Positions 10,186-21,781 of a stretch of 64,000 nt of DNA are shown here, piece by piece. The notes under the pieces were generated by a model. It was not told the origin of the DNA, made no database searches, and worked only from the letters and a program-made list of their open reading frames with translations. Location of the stretch: contig JAKULF010000004.1 in the NCBI GenBank assembly GCA_022661535.1, positions 3,100,001 through 3,164,000 of the forward strand, given 5' to 3'. Within the stretch, counting starts at the first letter, position 1. Every line of letters begins with the position of its first letter. The stretch is from Eutypa lata. Its lineage: Eukaryota; Ascomycota; Sordariomycetes; Xylariales; Diatrypaceae. The position numbers and the translations under genes were made by a program.

Positions 10186-12070
10186 CGTGATCAACAATGT
10201 ATTTCAGGAGAGAAGTCGAGGTGGGATGACTGGAAAAGTTTGGAATCGTTAATGAAGTTCTTGGTCTACGTATATGTACACAATTCTGTCTATTTCGTCT
10301 TCCATCGGTGCTCGGATATTGCAGATAGTTAACTCCATGGATAGCACCGAGATGATCCAGTCCGAATCCTACCCCCCCTGGACGACATACACTGGAACTG
10401 CTGTACGTTTCACCCCACAGATCTCATGACATGTTCCACCTGTCCAGCGCTTACGAGCTCAATCCAGTTGAGAGTGGGCTTGCACAGTGTCCCACGGCTG
10501 GGCATATGGGACCAATGCAAGGCCGTTACCTACTTTAGAAAATAAATTACGTTGCGAAAGACAGGGCTACTCCCGACGTGGGCTATTTTGTATTATCAAA
10601 TTAAGAGATCGTGGGCTTGGATGAGAGTTTTATTGGGTATTTCCTAAATGCAGCCACTATATGTCTCCTGGGAACATCATCTACGCTCTCTTGGCTAGTT
10701 ACTTCTAGAGCTCACACATTGTTTAGTTAATCATAATAAGTGCTCGGGCTGTATTTTCCTAAAGTGGCATATAGATTACCACCCTATTGGGGGATAAAGT
10801 AGTGTGGTAGTGGTTATGGGACACTGTCAACAACCAATGTTGATCCCTTCAATACAGGGTTTTCTTATACTCGCGAAACATGCTGACTACGCCGAAAACT
10901 GGGGTTTCCACTCAGACATGGCTGTCGCTACTATAAGAAGAGCATCACGTAACTCTAAATAATATCACTTGCCGGAGTTCTATCAGTTACTATAATTTGG
11001 GCAGATGTCTATAATTTGGGGTTTAGCGTTTCCAGGGCAGAAACAGCTAGATATATATATTATCCAAGTACTACCTTTCCGGGCGATGCTTTTCAATTTA
11101 CTGCTGGGTTTGGGGGAAAGCTGACTTATCTGCATATATCTATGTCCTCACTTTGGGATCACACCTGTGACAAGGGTTGTAGGGCTTGTACTGAGGTACT
11201 ATTCAACTACTAATTTTCTTTGGTCCCAGGGTCCTTAAAGTTTAGCATATTGAATTTGCGAGAAATTCAGCCGTAACGAATTTGTGTCCGATTATATCAG
11301 CCAGGTGAGGATTTAACCGGCCACAAGTGATGGATTAGTCTGGACATGGATGGTTTGCTTACTATAAGATCCCATGGCCATTGACGCTAACGCCGTTGTT
11401 GGCTCACCTACATAGACTTATGTTTGGCCTAATTAAGCTTTCTATGCATCCGCGCGGCGAGCCGTCACGTTTGATGCCTTTATAGCAGGAGCTTTTCAGA
11501 ACATTGGATATCATGTTTAATGTGTTAGTAGAAGATTACAATTAAGACTGTATGTGAACGTATATAGGGGTAACCGGCAAGAGGCTGGCATCGATAATCT
11601 ACAGATGGCTACCGACACTTTCCACGATCCAAAACCCATATTATCCAGCACGCCGTTCCATCTTTTCGATATACATAGTTGAGGGTAAATTGTCCGCACA
11701 AACATTCCCCGTCACCCACCGCAAATAGCGGGGACTCCGTGCCGCACAGGATAACCATGGAGTTTCCGGGGTTTAGCTTCTGTTCAATAGCGAAGTACGT
11801 ATTGTACTCCACCAATAGCCGCGCCATTAACGCTCTACTCCACATCTATGTAGCTTCGGGTTGCCTTCATAATGTTAGTGCCCCATCGCAGAGCGTGCCG
11901 TTCAGCTAAACAACGTAGACGATGGCCTACACTGTAGGTGTTCTTTGCTTGAGCGAAATTATTCATATCTCTTGTGCCAGATAGTAGGCATTCTAGCGAC
12001 GTTGCTTGTTAAGATTAGCATCGTACCCCCCGAATCAACGCCCGGTGGTTGTATCAGCAGATTCTCCTTA
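10186..12070. other. Intergenic, no gene recognised
   Basis: About 1.9 kb with frequent stops in all frames. Nothing recognisable until the left TIR of the AT-rich element at 12071. Confidence 0.5.
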
Positions 12071-12101
12071 AGTCAACCACCCCCTCAACGCACACCCCTT
12101 T
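12071..12101 (+). repeat. Left terminal inverted repeat of the relic
   Basis: Starts AGTCAACCACCCCC directly after TA. Differences from the right TIR are mostly C-to-T, as expected after RIP. Confidence 0.65.
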
Positions 12102-13125
12102 CAACGCCTACCTATTTCTTATACAAAATCTTGTATTTTAACAATTTATATTTAATTAACCAAAATATTTATATAAAAAAGGAAAATTGTATAAAGTATT
12201 TCACTATATAATTAAACGAAATTTAATTTAAATTTACTTTATTTTATTATATAAGTTTTATAAAATAATGCTTAAAGTTTAAAAAACTTGCATTAATAAT
12301 TTATTATATAAATTATTAATAAATTTATTAAGGAATTTATATTTTATAAAAACTTATATAACTTTTTATATTTATTATATATAAAGAAGTATTACGTAAT
12401 ATGTTTTTTTTCGATTTTATATTTAATATAATACGTTTTAATTTATTTTGTAATTTATTTTAACGTTTTTTTATATAAAATATTATCGTATTTTTATATT
12501 CTTTTTATATATATTTAAAGATATAATTTTTTAATATATTTATTATATATAATAATATATAAGATTTTTTAAAATTAAATTAAAATTTAAAAAATACGTA
12601 TAATATTATATATTTAAATAATATATTTTAAATGTAAAACTTTTTATATAAATAATATTATTAAAATAAAATTATTTAAAATATAATATAAACTTTATAT
12701 TATTTAATATAATATAATAATATATTATATAAGTCTTTTTTTAATTATTACGCTATATTTGATTAATAACATATTAAAATAAATAAACTTTTTTATATTA
12801 AATATATATTTATTTATATTTATTTTATAATAAAAAATATATATTTATAATATATATTTTTAAATTTATAAACCTTTTTCGTTTATAATATAAATAAAAA
12901 GAAATTTCTATTACGTAATCTTGGTTTTATATAATTTAAATAAAATAAAACGTCAATTTTATAAATTTAATTAATATAAAATGTAAACGTTTATATTTAT
13001 AAATATTAAAATCCTCTCTTTATACTTTATTATATAATAAATTTAAATCCGAAACCCGCTTATTTTCCCAATTTTTTATTAACGTTTTATTAAAATTTAA
13101 AATATGTAAGGTTAAGTAAGGGTTA

Positions 13126-13156
13126 AGGGGGATGTGCATTAAGGGAGTATTTAACT
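13126..13156 (-). repeat. Right terminal inverted repeat of the relic
   Basis: Reads AGTTAAATACTCCC on the minus strand and is followed outward by TA. Pairs with the left TIR over about 27 bp. Confidence 0.65.
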
Positions 13157-13158
13157 TA

Positions 13159-14011
13159 TTACATTCGTAGTCCATTAGATAACATTACTATTATCCTTCC
13201 TTTTCCTTCTCTTGCAATGCCGACCTCTCTCTTTGGCCTGGGGAATTAATGAAGGAACTTGCCTCAGCCTTTCTTACAATTTCTAGACCTGGTTTTCTTT
13301 CTCGATTATTAATATCTTATCCAATTGGTTATATTTGATTCCAGTGACCATTCTTTGGAACATCTAGATGAGTATACATGGCAATATGGTCACATGTTCA
13401 ACTATTCTTGGCATTTCTGGTAAATTCTCTCGTGGCCCTACACCCGCTTCTTAACCATATAACCAAATTGAACTGGGAAGCTCGTGGACTGCAATGTACA
13501 TGGAATTGCCAGCCAACAGTTGAGAGGGAACTGTTAATCATTGGGCGCAAGTGTGGCAGTGATTAAGCGCCTACAAGACCAGCCTCAAATATAAGATTAA
13601 GCACTCATAGTCAGAAAATGATCCTCGAAGATTAGATCAATGACAGCGTCTTAATTTTCCTTCCCGGCCTGAAAGAAAGTAAAGTTTTCCCACTGCTCTG
13701 ATGCCACGATCAATGTGTAATGAGTCTCTTAGTACTTGCAAGCAATTTGTCACTACTCTAGTGATATTAAAATTATCTTTAGCTATTGGGTTATGAGCCC
13801 CTAAAATAGGCGGTTGTATTGACAATGGTTTACTTCAATCATTATAGTGCATTTGTCAGCAGACTTACAGTACATGACTAATAATTAGGCCTAATGTGCA
13901 TCTCCTAAATTAGCGCATCGTGACTAACCTAGAAATTTGTATAAACACGGCAACACTTCAGCTGAAATCTCAAGCTCTTGTCTATTCAGTTCCGTTCTTA
14001 ATACCACCAAT
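13159..14011. other. Intergenic, no gene recognised
   Basis: About 850 bp between the transposon relic and the isochorismatase-like gene. The upstream in-frame region from 13937 could extend that gene but lacks family similarity. Confidence 0.45.
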
Positions 14012-14728
14012 ATGAAGTCTATCAATACTACTAAGACAGCTCTCATCATCATTGACGTGCAGTGCGGCTTCCGCCACCCCACGCACTGGGGACCAAGCCG
14101 CAGCACGCCAGAATGCGAGTCGAACATAGCGCTCCTGCTGAACGCGGCACGAGCCCACAACAAGAAGCTTACTGCAAATCAAGATGCTGCTGCTGCTGCT
14201 GCTGCTGCTCCTGAGATAACCATCTGCCACGTGCACCACCACAGCATCTACCCAACCTCCTTGCTACACCCCAGTGCGCAACTCGAAGTGGACGGCGTGT
14301 CCGTGAAGCCCGTGGATCCGGAGCCCTTCGCAGCGCCGCAGCCCGGAGAGGCCGTCTTCGTCAAAGATGTTAACTCAGCCTTCATCGGGACGGACCTCGA
14401 GGCGTTCCTGAGGAGTCGGGAAGTCAGACAGTTAGTCATAGTTGGTCTAACGACGGATCATTGCGTCAGCACGAGCACGCGCATGGCGAGTAACTTGAGG
14501 GTTGTTGCTGTGCGGCGGCAGCGGGATGATGCACACGGCGGCGATGCGGGCGAGTGGATTGATGAGGGGGATATTGTGCTGGTGGGCGATGCATGCGCTA
14601 CGTATGCGAAGGGCGGCTTTGATGCTGAGACGGTGCATAGAGTTAGTCTTGCAAGTTTGGACGGGGAGTTTGCGCAGGTTGAAAGTACCAGGAGGGTGTT
14701 AGATGGGGTGTTCAGGTTGCCTGGTTGA
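14012..14728 (+). CDS. Isochorismatase-like cysteine hydrolase
   Basis: Single exon, 238 aa from ATG 14012, which puts the first conserved strand TALIIIDVQ at residues 9-17. An in-frame GTG/ATG-containing extension exists 75 bp upstream but is not family-like. The catalytic triad of the cysteine-hydrolase fold is visible: Asp15 (IDVQ), Lys118 (VFVKDVNSAF) and Cys151 (TTDHCVST). The family includes isochorismatases, nicotinamidases and related amidohydrolases; the specific substrate cannot be told. Residues 59-66 are eight alanines encoded by a GCT-type repeat, inserted just before the second strand (EITICHVHH). The C-terminal half (VLVGDACATYAKGGFDAETVH) is typical. No neighbour suggests a pathway. 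Confidence 0.82.
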   Translation: MKSINTTKTALIIIDVQCGFRHPTHWGPSRSTPECESNIALLLNAARAHNKKLTANQDAAAAAAAAPEITICHVHHHSIYPTSLLHPSAQLEVDGVSVKPVDPEPFAAPQPGEAVFVKDVNSAFIGTDLEAFLRSREVRQLVIVGLTTDHCVSTSTRMASNLRVVAVRRQRDDAHGGDAGEWIDEGDIVLVGDACATYAKGGFDAETVHRVSLASLDGEFAQVESTRRVLDGVFRLPG

Positions 14729-15747
14729 AATGAAGTTTTGAGATGCTTTTGCGGTGAGTAGAATACCTCAGTATAACTTGTGATCTGAGACTCCAGATAA
14801 TCTCATCCGGATCGTCTTGATTCCATATTGTCAGCACATAGGATAGTAATATGGCAAACGAAGTGATGGTAGCTATACATTAGGGATTAGATGGATGCCT
14901 TAGGGCTCCCAGGCTATATATTGTATGTAAATTGGCTCTGTACAGCTTTTTGCAACCTGGATTCCTAAATACTAACAGACATCATGGACCGGATATAGTA
15001 ATAATTACCCGTAATTGTGCTGCCGAGTCTGATATATGACAGATGCACTCCAATTCCTTAGGCTAATTAGTTGAAAGATAAGTGATACATCCAGGAAAAT
15101 TCACTTTATGAAAATTCAAGATATCTAATAGTCCCAGATACAATTTGTAGATATCATCTTAGTGATAAGATCGAAGTCTATGGAGTAGGTGTCATGACAA
15201 GCCATCCACTCCTGTATTGTAAGTAGGGACATCTGTTGGGGCCTTACTCACTTAGCTTCCTTCCTTTCTCAAGTTTAATATCTTTGTAATGTAGAAGTTT
15301 ACTTGATGGAGATAAAGTTGACAATGCGGTCTCATTGTTTTAATGTCAGCCGCCGATGTCGGAAGCACTTTCAGGAAAAGGGGAAATACTTGTTATCCAA
15401 ATTAATCTTCATAATTATACTATATTAATAAAATCAAGTATAGTACTCTTCTCAGCAACCGTAAAATATATATTTAAATGCGAACAAAGGCTCATATGGT
15501 TTATGCACTGAGCAATTAAAACGAAGAAAGCAATACCCATGAAAGGTTAATTTATTCAAACAGTCAAGGAACATTTGCAGGACTTCTGTAAGTGGCAGGG
15601 GACTGATTCATCTCCAATTAATAGCCTATCATACATGGTGGTAATAGCATTAATGTCAATATTGATGCTAGCGACATCACCTTCTAGCAATTTCATCGCA
15701 TGCCCGAGCTCGCCAATCTCATATAACACAAGTTGCCTTCCGCAAAG
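14729..15747. other. Intergenic, nothing recognised
   Basis: About 1 kb, AT-rich, with no recognised gene, RNA or repeat. Confidence 0.5.
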
Positions 15748-16170
15748 ATGGCGTCAGATGTTACAACACGGGCCATGAAGCCCAAGAGGCGAGCTAGAAC
15801 ATCTCATGTGTCCAGAAACGACCGAAGCTCTTCAATGAACAATGTATCACTCAAGCGCTCCAAAAGGAAGGCTAGACACCTAGATTCTCTTGCGAGTGAA
15901 TCCGATGGATTACATCTCCTCCTAGAGATTGTTTCCATTGTTGCCCAAAATTGTTCGACTCGCACTCTGGAATCTCTCGCCCAGGCTTGCAAATATTTGA
16001 TAAATATTGGTATTATTAACAATTACCATTCCAGGTGCACCATATTCCATACTTTCTCTAGGTCTTACACGGGCGTCGGCTACTGCTGCTACCCTCTAAT
16101 AGCGTCTTCGATCGCCCGAACAACAGCTGCGTTGAACCCCGCCGGATTAGGGACTACATCCGCATCGTAG
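15748..16170 (+). CDS. Possible small F-box-like protein or remnant (uncertain)
   Basis: The frame is ~140 codons from ATG 15748. It opens with a basic region (KPKRRARTSH, LKRSKRKAR), then a leucine-rich stretch LHLLLEIVSIVAQNCSTRTLESLAQACKYL that resembles the core of an F-box helix pair. After ~residue 95 the similarity disappears. Its 3' end overlaps the 3' end of the kinase gene on the other strand by ~80 bp. No splice structure or homology makes it certain; it may be a decayed fragment or a chance frame. Confidence 0.25.
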   Translation: MASDVTTRAMKPKRRARTSHVSRNDRSSSMNNVSLKRSKRKARHLDSLASESDGLHLLLEIVSIVAQNCSTRTLESLAQACKYLINIGIINNYHSRCTIFHTFSRSYTGVGYCCYPLIASSIARTTAALNPAGLGTTSAS

Positions 16171-17762
16171 ACCAAGAGCTTCAAAACAGCACGGATGACC
16201 CGTTCGGTTTCAGCCCACATATCTACCGGCGGCTTGTACATCCCGGAGAGCTTCCGAGCTCCGGCGTCTGTCTCCCGAAGCATGTCTTCTAGGGAAGGTC
16301 GGTTCTGTGGGTCATTCGCCATACACCGCGCCATCAGGTCGGCCTTCCCAACCCTCGGAGTCAGCAAAAATACTATTCCTAGTAGGTTTCGGGAGCTTGC
16401 AGCAGTGTCTAGAGAGTTTGGGCACACCAAAATGGTATTGCTAGAGACAAAGAGCTCTTGAGATAGCTAAGGAAGGGAATAAAGGACTCCGAGAGCTTAC
16501 CAGGTCGGGATCCACCCAGTCGAATTGGTTGTTTGGAGGCAAAAGATCTACTGCCCACGTTTGCAGGCCCTTGTACGGCACGACCGGCCAGAACATATCC
16601 CATCCAGTCCTTTTCGTGATCAGTGTATACATTTGCTACGTAGTAAATAAGAGAATTAGTTCAGCTAAGCCACGGTACAGTACCGCAGAATGGGACATTG
16701 CACCACTATGCTGTTTTACATACCAAAGTAATCTTCCACAGGTTTTGCCGAACAGCTGTCGGGTCTCGTTGGGCGAAACCGAAATCGATAAGCTTCAAGG
16801 CGGGTACCAGGCGATGTTCTGAAAATGGTCCGCCTGCGGACCCTATCATAACTATTCAATGTTATTAAGCGTAAAGCATCCGTAAGAACGGGCATGTTTA
16901 ACATACTCTTGCCCATGTGCAAATCTACTTGCATTATATTGCCGGCTGCTACCCCGGCAGGGATAGCCTCGAGCCTCGTGGGATCCTCGGGTTTGCCATT
17001 TACCGGGTACGCCATACCGATACAGGCTCTTACCACTACAATCCGCATATAAGTACCTATCAGACCAAGTTCAAATAACCGTTCAAGGACGCAGAAGGGA
17101 ACTTACAACAGAGGAAGATCGACCACAGCAATCTATTCGGGAGGACTGCCTGCTGCCCAACCATTTTGCCGAAAAATTCAGCCAGGGTTCCATTTTCCAG
17201 ATACTCCAGCACGAGAACCGGGCCCGCCAACCCTATTAGCCCAGTCTCGATCGGAACCCCCCCGCTCACCCTACCGGCCCATGCCCTGCGGAGTTGTCTT
17301 ATTCCCTTAAAGGCGAATGTCGCGTCCCGGTCAGCTATAAGCTTAGAGATATGCTCTGCGCCTCGCAACGTCTAATCACATCTTAATCATCAGCTCCCAT
17401 CATCTATTAATCCGTCCTTCCGTGCGTCCCCTGTAATATCGGCCGGATCCAATGTATTTCTATACATAAGCAGTTCTACTTACCCTTAGGGTGGCGATCT
17501 CGTTCCTTAGAGACCCCTGCCCTAGTCTTTCCCTGGATAGCTTCACGGTGAGCCTCCGAGAATCGGTACCCCCGAGCTTTTCGAGGACCCGAAACGTTAC
17601 GCCAAAACTACTGTGGCCGAGCACTTTCTCGACGGAAAACCGCGACTGAGCGTCGAAGTGAGTCCGCAAGTGCCTAAACCCCTCCTCCTCAAGCGCCTGA
17701 CGCACCAGCATGAAGTGGTTTGTCAGCTCATCGATAATTTCACCTACTGAATTGGACGTCAT
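16089..17762 (-). CDS. Protein kinase-like protein, six exons, degenerate catalytic loop
   Basis: Exons join in frame as 17762-17484, 17371-17107, 17035-16907, 16842-16724, 16635-16501 and a last exon ending at 16089. The last intron's acceptor is ambiguous (near 16455 or near 16348), giving ~395-430 aa. Kinase landmarks appear in order: glycine-rich loop LGHSSFG (residues 49-54), VAIK-type Lys74 (TVKLS), alpha-C Glu88, hinge VLEYLENGTL, catalytic loop MQVDLHMGK (216-224) and DFG (244-246), then a PSLEDML tail. In the catalytic loop the expected His before the catalytic Asp219 is Gln217, and the metal-binding Asn is Lys224. Asp219, Lys74 and DFG remain. It is either a pseudokinase or a weak kinase. 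The substrate is unknown. Confidence 0.72.
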
Positions 17763-19634
17763 TTTGATTGTTGTAGGTATGTATGGCTCAAAAATAGTAA
17801 GATTATACAGTTAAAATAAAGAATTATACAATCCATGCAGAATACAAGGAAATATTAGAATGGTACATTAGGTTACATTATTAATATGAAACTTTTCACA
17901 AAGAAGCTCGCTAAATAGTTGTCAGTTCCGAAAACGGCACTGAAGAAAGACTAACAAAGCTAGCTCAACAAGTTGCGAAGTGAAGACCTTACTTTAGTAA
18001 TAAACACACCTTTAATTAATTACTTATAATAAATATTAAAAATGGTGATATCATATACGGCATAAGTTGTTGAATTCTGTTAGTGATTTCCAGGGCTCAA
18101 GGAAGATTGGTGTATTTAATGACGGGAATAGATTGCTACGTAGGTTTAAAAAGTATAGCTACATCGTATGCAATTCCATTTATGCAGTACTTTTAACGTG
18201 ACATCTAATCCGCTTAATATGGCCTTATTAATGTGTTCTATATATATATATACTTAGAATTATACACTTCTAGCTACTACATACACTCCGGACTCCGTAG
18301 GGAGCGCCCAATGTCACACGGGAAATAAAACCAAGTGTTATTAGCTACAAGGTATCTACAACAACTAATATGCCATCATTTATAGGTCCTACGACGATCA
18401 CAGAAATGCATAAGTGCCGAATAAAAGCCAACGATTATTATCAACAACTAAAACAACAAGAGAATATTATAAATACATACCTTTATTTTGTACAGAAGTA
18501 ATGAACAACCTTACAGGTCGTACAAAGATATAAAAAGACTTCGTAAGCTTTAAGATTTAAAAATATTATTAGTTAAATAAATCCTCAATTCCAAGCCCTT
18601 ACATCCTTATCACACCTAATTATCATTCGTCCCTATATACACAGTTGCCTTAAGATTTACTGCTTTGTTTTTGCCTACAATCACCATGACTTTTACCAAG
18701 TTATTTCAACGCTGTCATGCAAAATTTATCCCTGCAACTTGCAGCTCTCTCAAGTTGCTCATAGTTAAAGCCTTCACATGGCAAATGCCGTCTCGTCAGC
18801 TATTAAAAAAATCATCCGTATCTCGGGCACATTACTAATGGTAACTATTATTATGTATCACTGTTTGTAGGATAATGCCTAGTAGAGACTTCTAGCTCCC
18901 TACTGAGGTCATGGTGTGTCCCGCGGAATCCGTAACCAAGTGTTTCCCTGCTGCCGCAATGGCCTTATATACTGGCCTAATATAACTGCAGTACGGATGC
19001 TACTACGATAGCCTAGTATGACGGAAGCGAATTCAGTATCTGGTACTTTGACGGAGTCTGCTAACCCAGGCGTTGATGAAAGCTTGAGCTGCAAATCCAC
19101 GGTATTCGGCATCAGCAATATGGTGCATTATAACTACCATGGCACCGTTAGGTAGTCGCCACGTGCTAGCATTGTAACTTAAAGGATACGCCATCAGAGA
19201 CGCCCGAGACAACAAAAGAAACTTCTAATATCTATATTGCGGCCGCTCAACAACCAACCACATTTGGTTAACTGTACGTATAAATAAATATATTAGTTAA
19301 ATGCAGCATGCACCCGTTACCTCGCGTGTTATGCGATTAAAGAATAAACCTCTAAAGCAGAGACCGCTTAGTTTAGGGATGTATTAATATTTTACGTAAT
19401 AGTTATACTTTTTGCATGTGCAGCCCTGTGATTCTTTGCGGGGAACTCAGAAAGGTCGTATCTTGTAAGGGTCATACGATGAACGGAGAAGCCGGGACTC
19501 GGAAGCAGATTAATTCACTTTCAGCGGTCACATGTGCCACTGACCTGGGTCCAAGCATGCGAGGTCAAACAAGCATCTTGCGTCGCTTCCTGTTGTTAGA
19601 GATCATGAAGGAGCCGGGCCCCCAATCTCCATTA
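17763..19634. other. Intergenic, AT-rich, no gene recognised
   Basis: Nearly 1.9 kb without a credible gene. It contains a (TA)n tract near 18240-18254. No TIRs or transposase similarity found by eye. Confidence 0.5.
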
Positions 19635-19635
19635 T

Positions 19636-19708
19636 GGGGGTCAACGGGGGTCAGTGGGGGTCAAACAGGGGAAAGTACTTTATACCGGGGAACGGAGGGG
19701 AAAGGGGG
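19636..19708 (+). promoter_or_regulatory. G-run array with three tandem 10-bp GGGGGTCA repeats upstream of the galactonate dehydratase gene
   Basis: Three exact-period units, GGGGGTCAAC, GGGGGTCAGT and GGGGGTCAAA, lie at 19636, 19646 and 19656, followed by more G-runs at 19668-71, 19687-90, 19697-700 and 19704-08. The spacing is one helical turn, so bound proteins would sit on one face. The first four runs also meet the usual G-quadruplex rule (loops 5, 5, 7). The array ends ~260 bp before the ATG at 19969. The GTGGGG core also fits the CreA consensus SYGGRG. Confidence 0.6.
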
Positions 19709-19837
19709 AGACCGTGATTGTGGAGCGGCATTAGGCCGGTGCTAGGAGCCAATAACTAGTTAGATCTAGACTAGAGCCACGAGCGTGCTATGTCAGGGAA
19801 TACTGCAGCGTCAAATAGACTGCCAATGATGCTGATG

Positions 19838-19855
19838 TGACTGACTGACTGACTG
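19838..19855 (+). repeat. (GACT)n microsatellite
   Basis: TGACTGACTGACTGACTG, four units, in the leader region of the dehydratase gene. Confidence 0.7.
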
Positions 19856-19968
19856 GCTTCTTTCCCTCAAGGTGTTACCCATTTCTATCCTTTGATACAC
19901 GTGCTTCCTAGTTAGGTCCTTAGAAGAGCAGGTCAAAGTCCCGTCCAATATCATACAAAGCTCATAAC

Positions 19969-21312
19969 ATGGCTAAGATTAAGAGTGTCGAACACTTTCG
20001 GGTGAAGCCCCGTTGGTTGATGGTCAAGATCACAGACGAGAATGGGCAATTCGGCTGGGGGGAGGCGACGCTGGAGGGTCACGATCTGGCCGTTGAAGGA
20101 TGTCTGGATGAGATGGTTGTCCGGTTAATAGGACGAGAAGCGAAGTAAGCATTCCCGCGCTAGAATCATTGATACCGGCTTCACTGGCTAATCCATGCCA
20201 TTAGTGAAATCGAAAATATCTGGCAGACCTTCTGGCGCCATGGTTTCTACCGTGGAGGCCCTGTTTTCATGAGTGCGCTTTCGGGAATTGACATTGCGCT
20301 CTGGGATCTCAAAGGTTAGTTGTCGGAGAACAGAAAGTGTTATCAGCTGTATATTTTCTAACTGCATGCTTTAGGCAAGAACCTTAAAGTACCAATCTAC
20401 GAACTCTTGGGTGGAAAGGTCCGGGAGAAAGTCCAGGTATACTGCTGGATTGGCGGTGACAGACCCTCAGATGTGGAAACTGCTGCGTATGCACCCTCAA
20501 TCATTCAACGCAAGTTATCATAAAGAATCCGGCTAGCTAACTTGTCAAACAGCAAGGCACGTCTAGCACAAGGTCTCAAGTGCGTCAAGATGAACGCAAC
20601 AGACGACCTGAACTGGGTCGACTCGCCCTCTGCCCTTGACGCCACCGTCGAAAGACTCAAGATCGTCAAGTCTCTAGGACTCGACGCAGGCCTAGACTTC
20701 CACGGCCGCCTGCACAAGGCGATGGCAAAGCAGCTCGCGAGCGCCCTAGAGCCGCATCGACCGCTGTTCATAGAGGAGCCCCTGCTGAACGAGCACCCTG
20801 AAGCTATCAAGCAGCTCGCTGGCATGACGACGATCCCCATCGCTTTCGGAGAGCGCCTGTACACGCGCTGGGACATTAAGCGTTTCCTCGAAGATGCCAG
20901 CGTGGACATCCTGCAGCCGGACATCGCCCACGCCGGCGGGATCAGCGAGACCAGGCGGATCGCCAGCATGGCGGAGGCCTACGACGTCGCTATCGCCCCT
21001 CATTGCCCCCTGGGCCCTGTGGCGTTCGCCGCTAGCGTGCACATCGGGCTGACGACGCCGAACTTCTCCATCCTGGAGATGAGTCTCGGCATGCACTACA
21101 ACACGGAAGCCGGCGACGATATCGACCTTCTGACGTACATGAAGAACCCCCAGATCTTCGATATCGGGCAAGGGGGGTACGTGCAGGCGCCGACGGGCTA
21201 CGGGTTGGGCATCGAGATAGACGAGGACCTTGTGCGGAAGATCTCCAAGGAGACGAGACCGTGGCAATGCAAGGTCTTCCATGGGCCTGACGGTAGCATC
21301 CGCGAGTGGTAG
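19969..21312 (+). CDS. D-galactonate dehydratase (DgoD-type, enolase superfamily), four exons
   Basis: Exons 19969-20144, 20205-20314, 20375-20486 and 20553-21312 join in frame to 385 aa; the E. coli enzyme is 382. It removes water from an aldonate, giving the 2-keto-3-deoxy acid. The DgoD signature is strong: WLMVKIT and WGEATLEG in the capping domain, [17 protein letters not shown], then the barrel. Metal ligands are Asp181 (LDFHGR), Glu207 (IEEP) and Glu233 (GER). The catalytic histidines are His183 and His283 (APHCPLGP). Each spacing equals that of E. coli DgoD (183, 209, 235, 185, 285). The chain ends in ...EW like DgoD. Substrate is most likely D-galactonate, but L-fuconate or another aldonate cannot be excluded. 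First gene of the putative sugar-acid cluster. Confidence 0.9.
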
Positions 21313-21781
21313 GCGCAGGGATGACAAGGAAATGGGATTTGGAAAATTCAACTATCGATGTATAGGTACATGGAATAAATTGTATTGAGATGCCCAATTT
21401 GAAGACGGTGACATGCTAAACATCGCGTTCTTCTCTTTCCATCCCATGATGCCTAGCCTTGCCCTGCCCCTTTATTGTATGTTAGCATTACGAATGTCTA
21501 TGTACACTAAAAATTAGAAAATAAGATGCTGAGTAAAGAGATAGGCTCTTATGAGTATAAATAGTGATCTAACCGCTACTATCATGCAATATTTCGCAGA
21601 AATCTTAGAGATGCCTCTTTACGACGTAGCTAGCTCGAAAGGGACCGTTCACGGTTCCAGGTTCAAATTAATCTCACTCCGACGTTAAACCAGTTTTCTC
21701 TAGAGTCTCGACCAAGAGATATGTAGATCAAATATTTTCCTTCTTTCATATAAAGCCCTACTTAAGTGTCCTAATTTCACA
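21313..21781. terminator. Convergent 3' intergenic region
   Basis: About 470 bp between the 3' ends of the dehydratase and zinc-ADH genes; likely holds both polyadenylation sites. No specific signal identified with confidence. Confidence 0.3.

Larger units (their letters stand above)
12071..13156. mobile_element. RIP-degraded Tc1/mariner-type (Fot1/pogo-like) DNA transposon relic
   Basis: A 1,086-bp block bounded by inverted termini. The left end begins AGTCAACCACCCCCTCAACG and the right end, read inward on the other strand, begins AGTTAAATACTCCCTTAATG. The two agree over ~27 bp if C/T differences are allowed, continuing GCACA. Each end abuts a TA dinucleotide (12069-12070 and 13157-13158), the target duplication of Tc1/mariner elements. 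The interior is close to pure A+T; surviving cytosines are mainly in CpG or CpT while CpA is nearly absent, the RIP signature. No transposase frame survives. Autonomous fungal pogo-like elements are near 1.9 kb, so this copy is internally deleted or non-autonomous. Confidence 0.72.

Noticed and set aside
18236..18254. (TA)n run as transposon relic
   Set aside because: Simple microsatellite; no TIRs or RIP block around it.
20746..21351. 201-codon open frame opposite the dehydratase gene
   Set aside because: Mirror frame of conserved DgoD exon 4.
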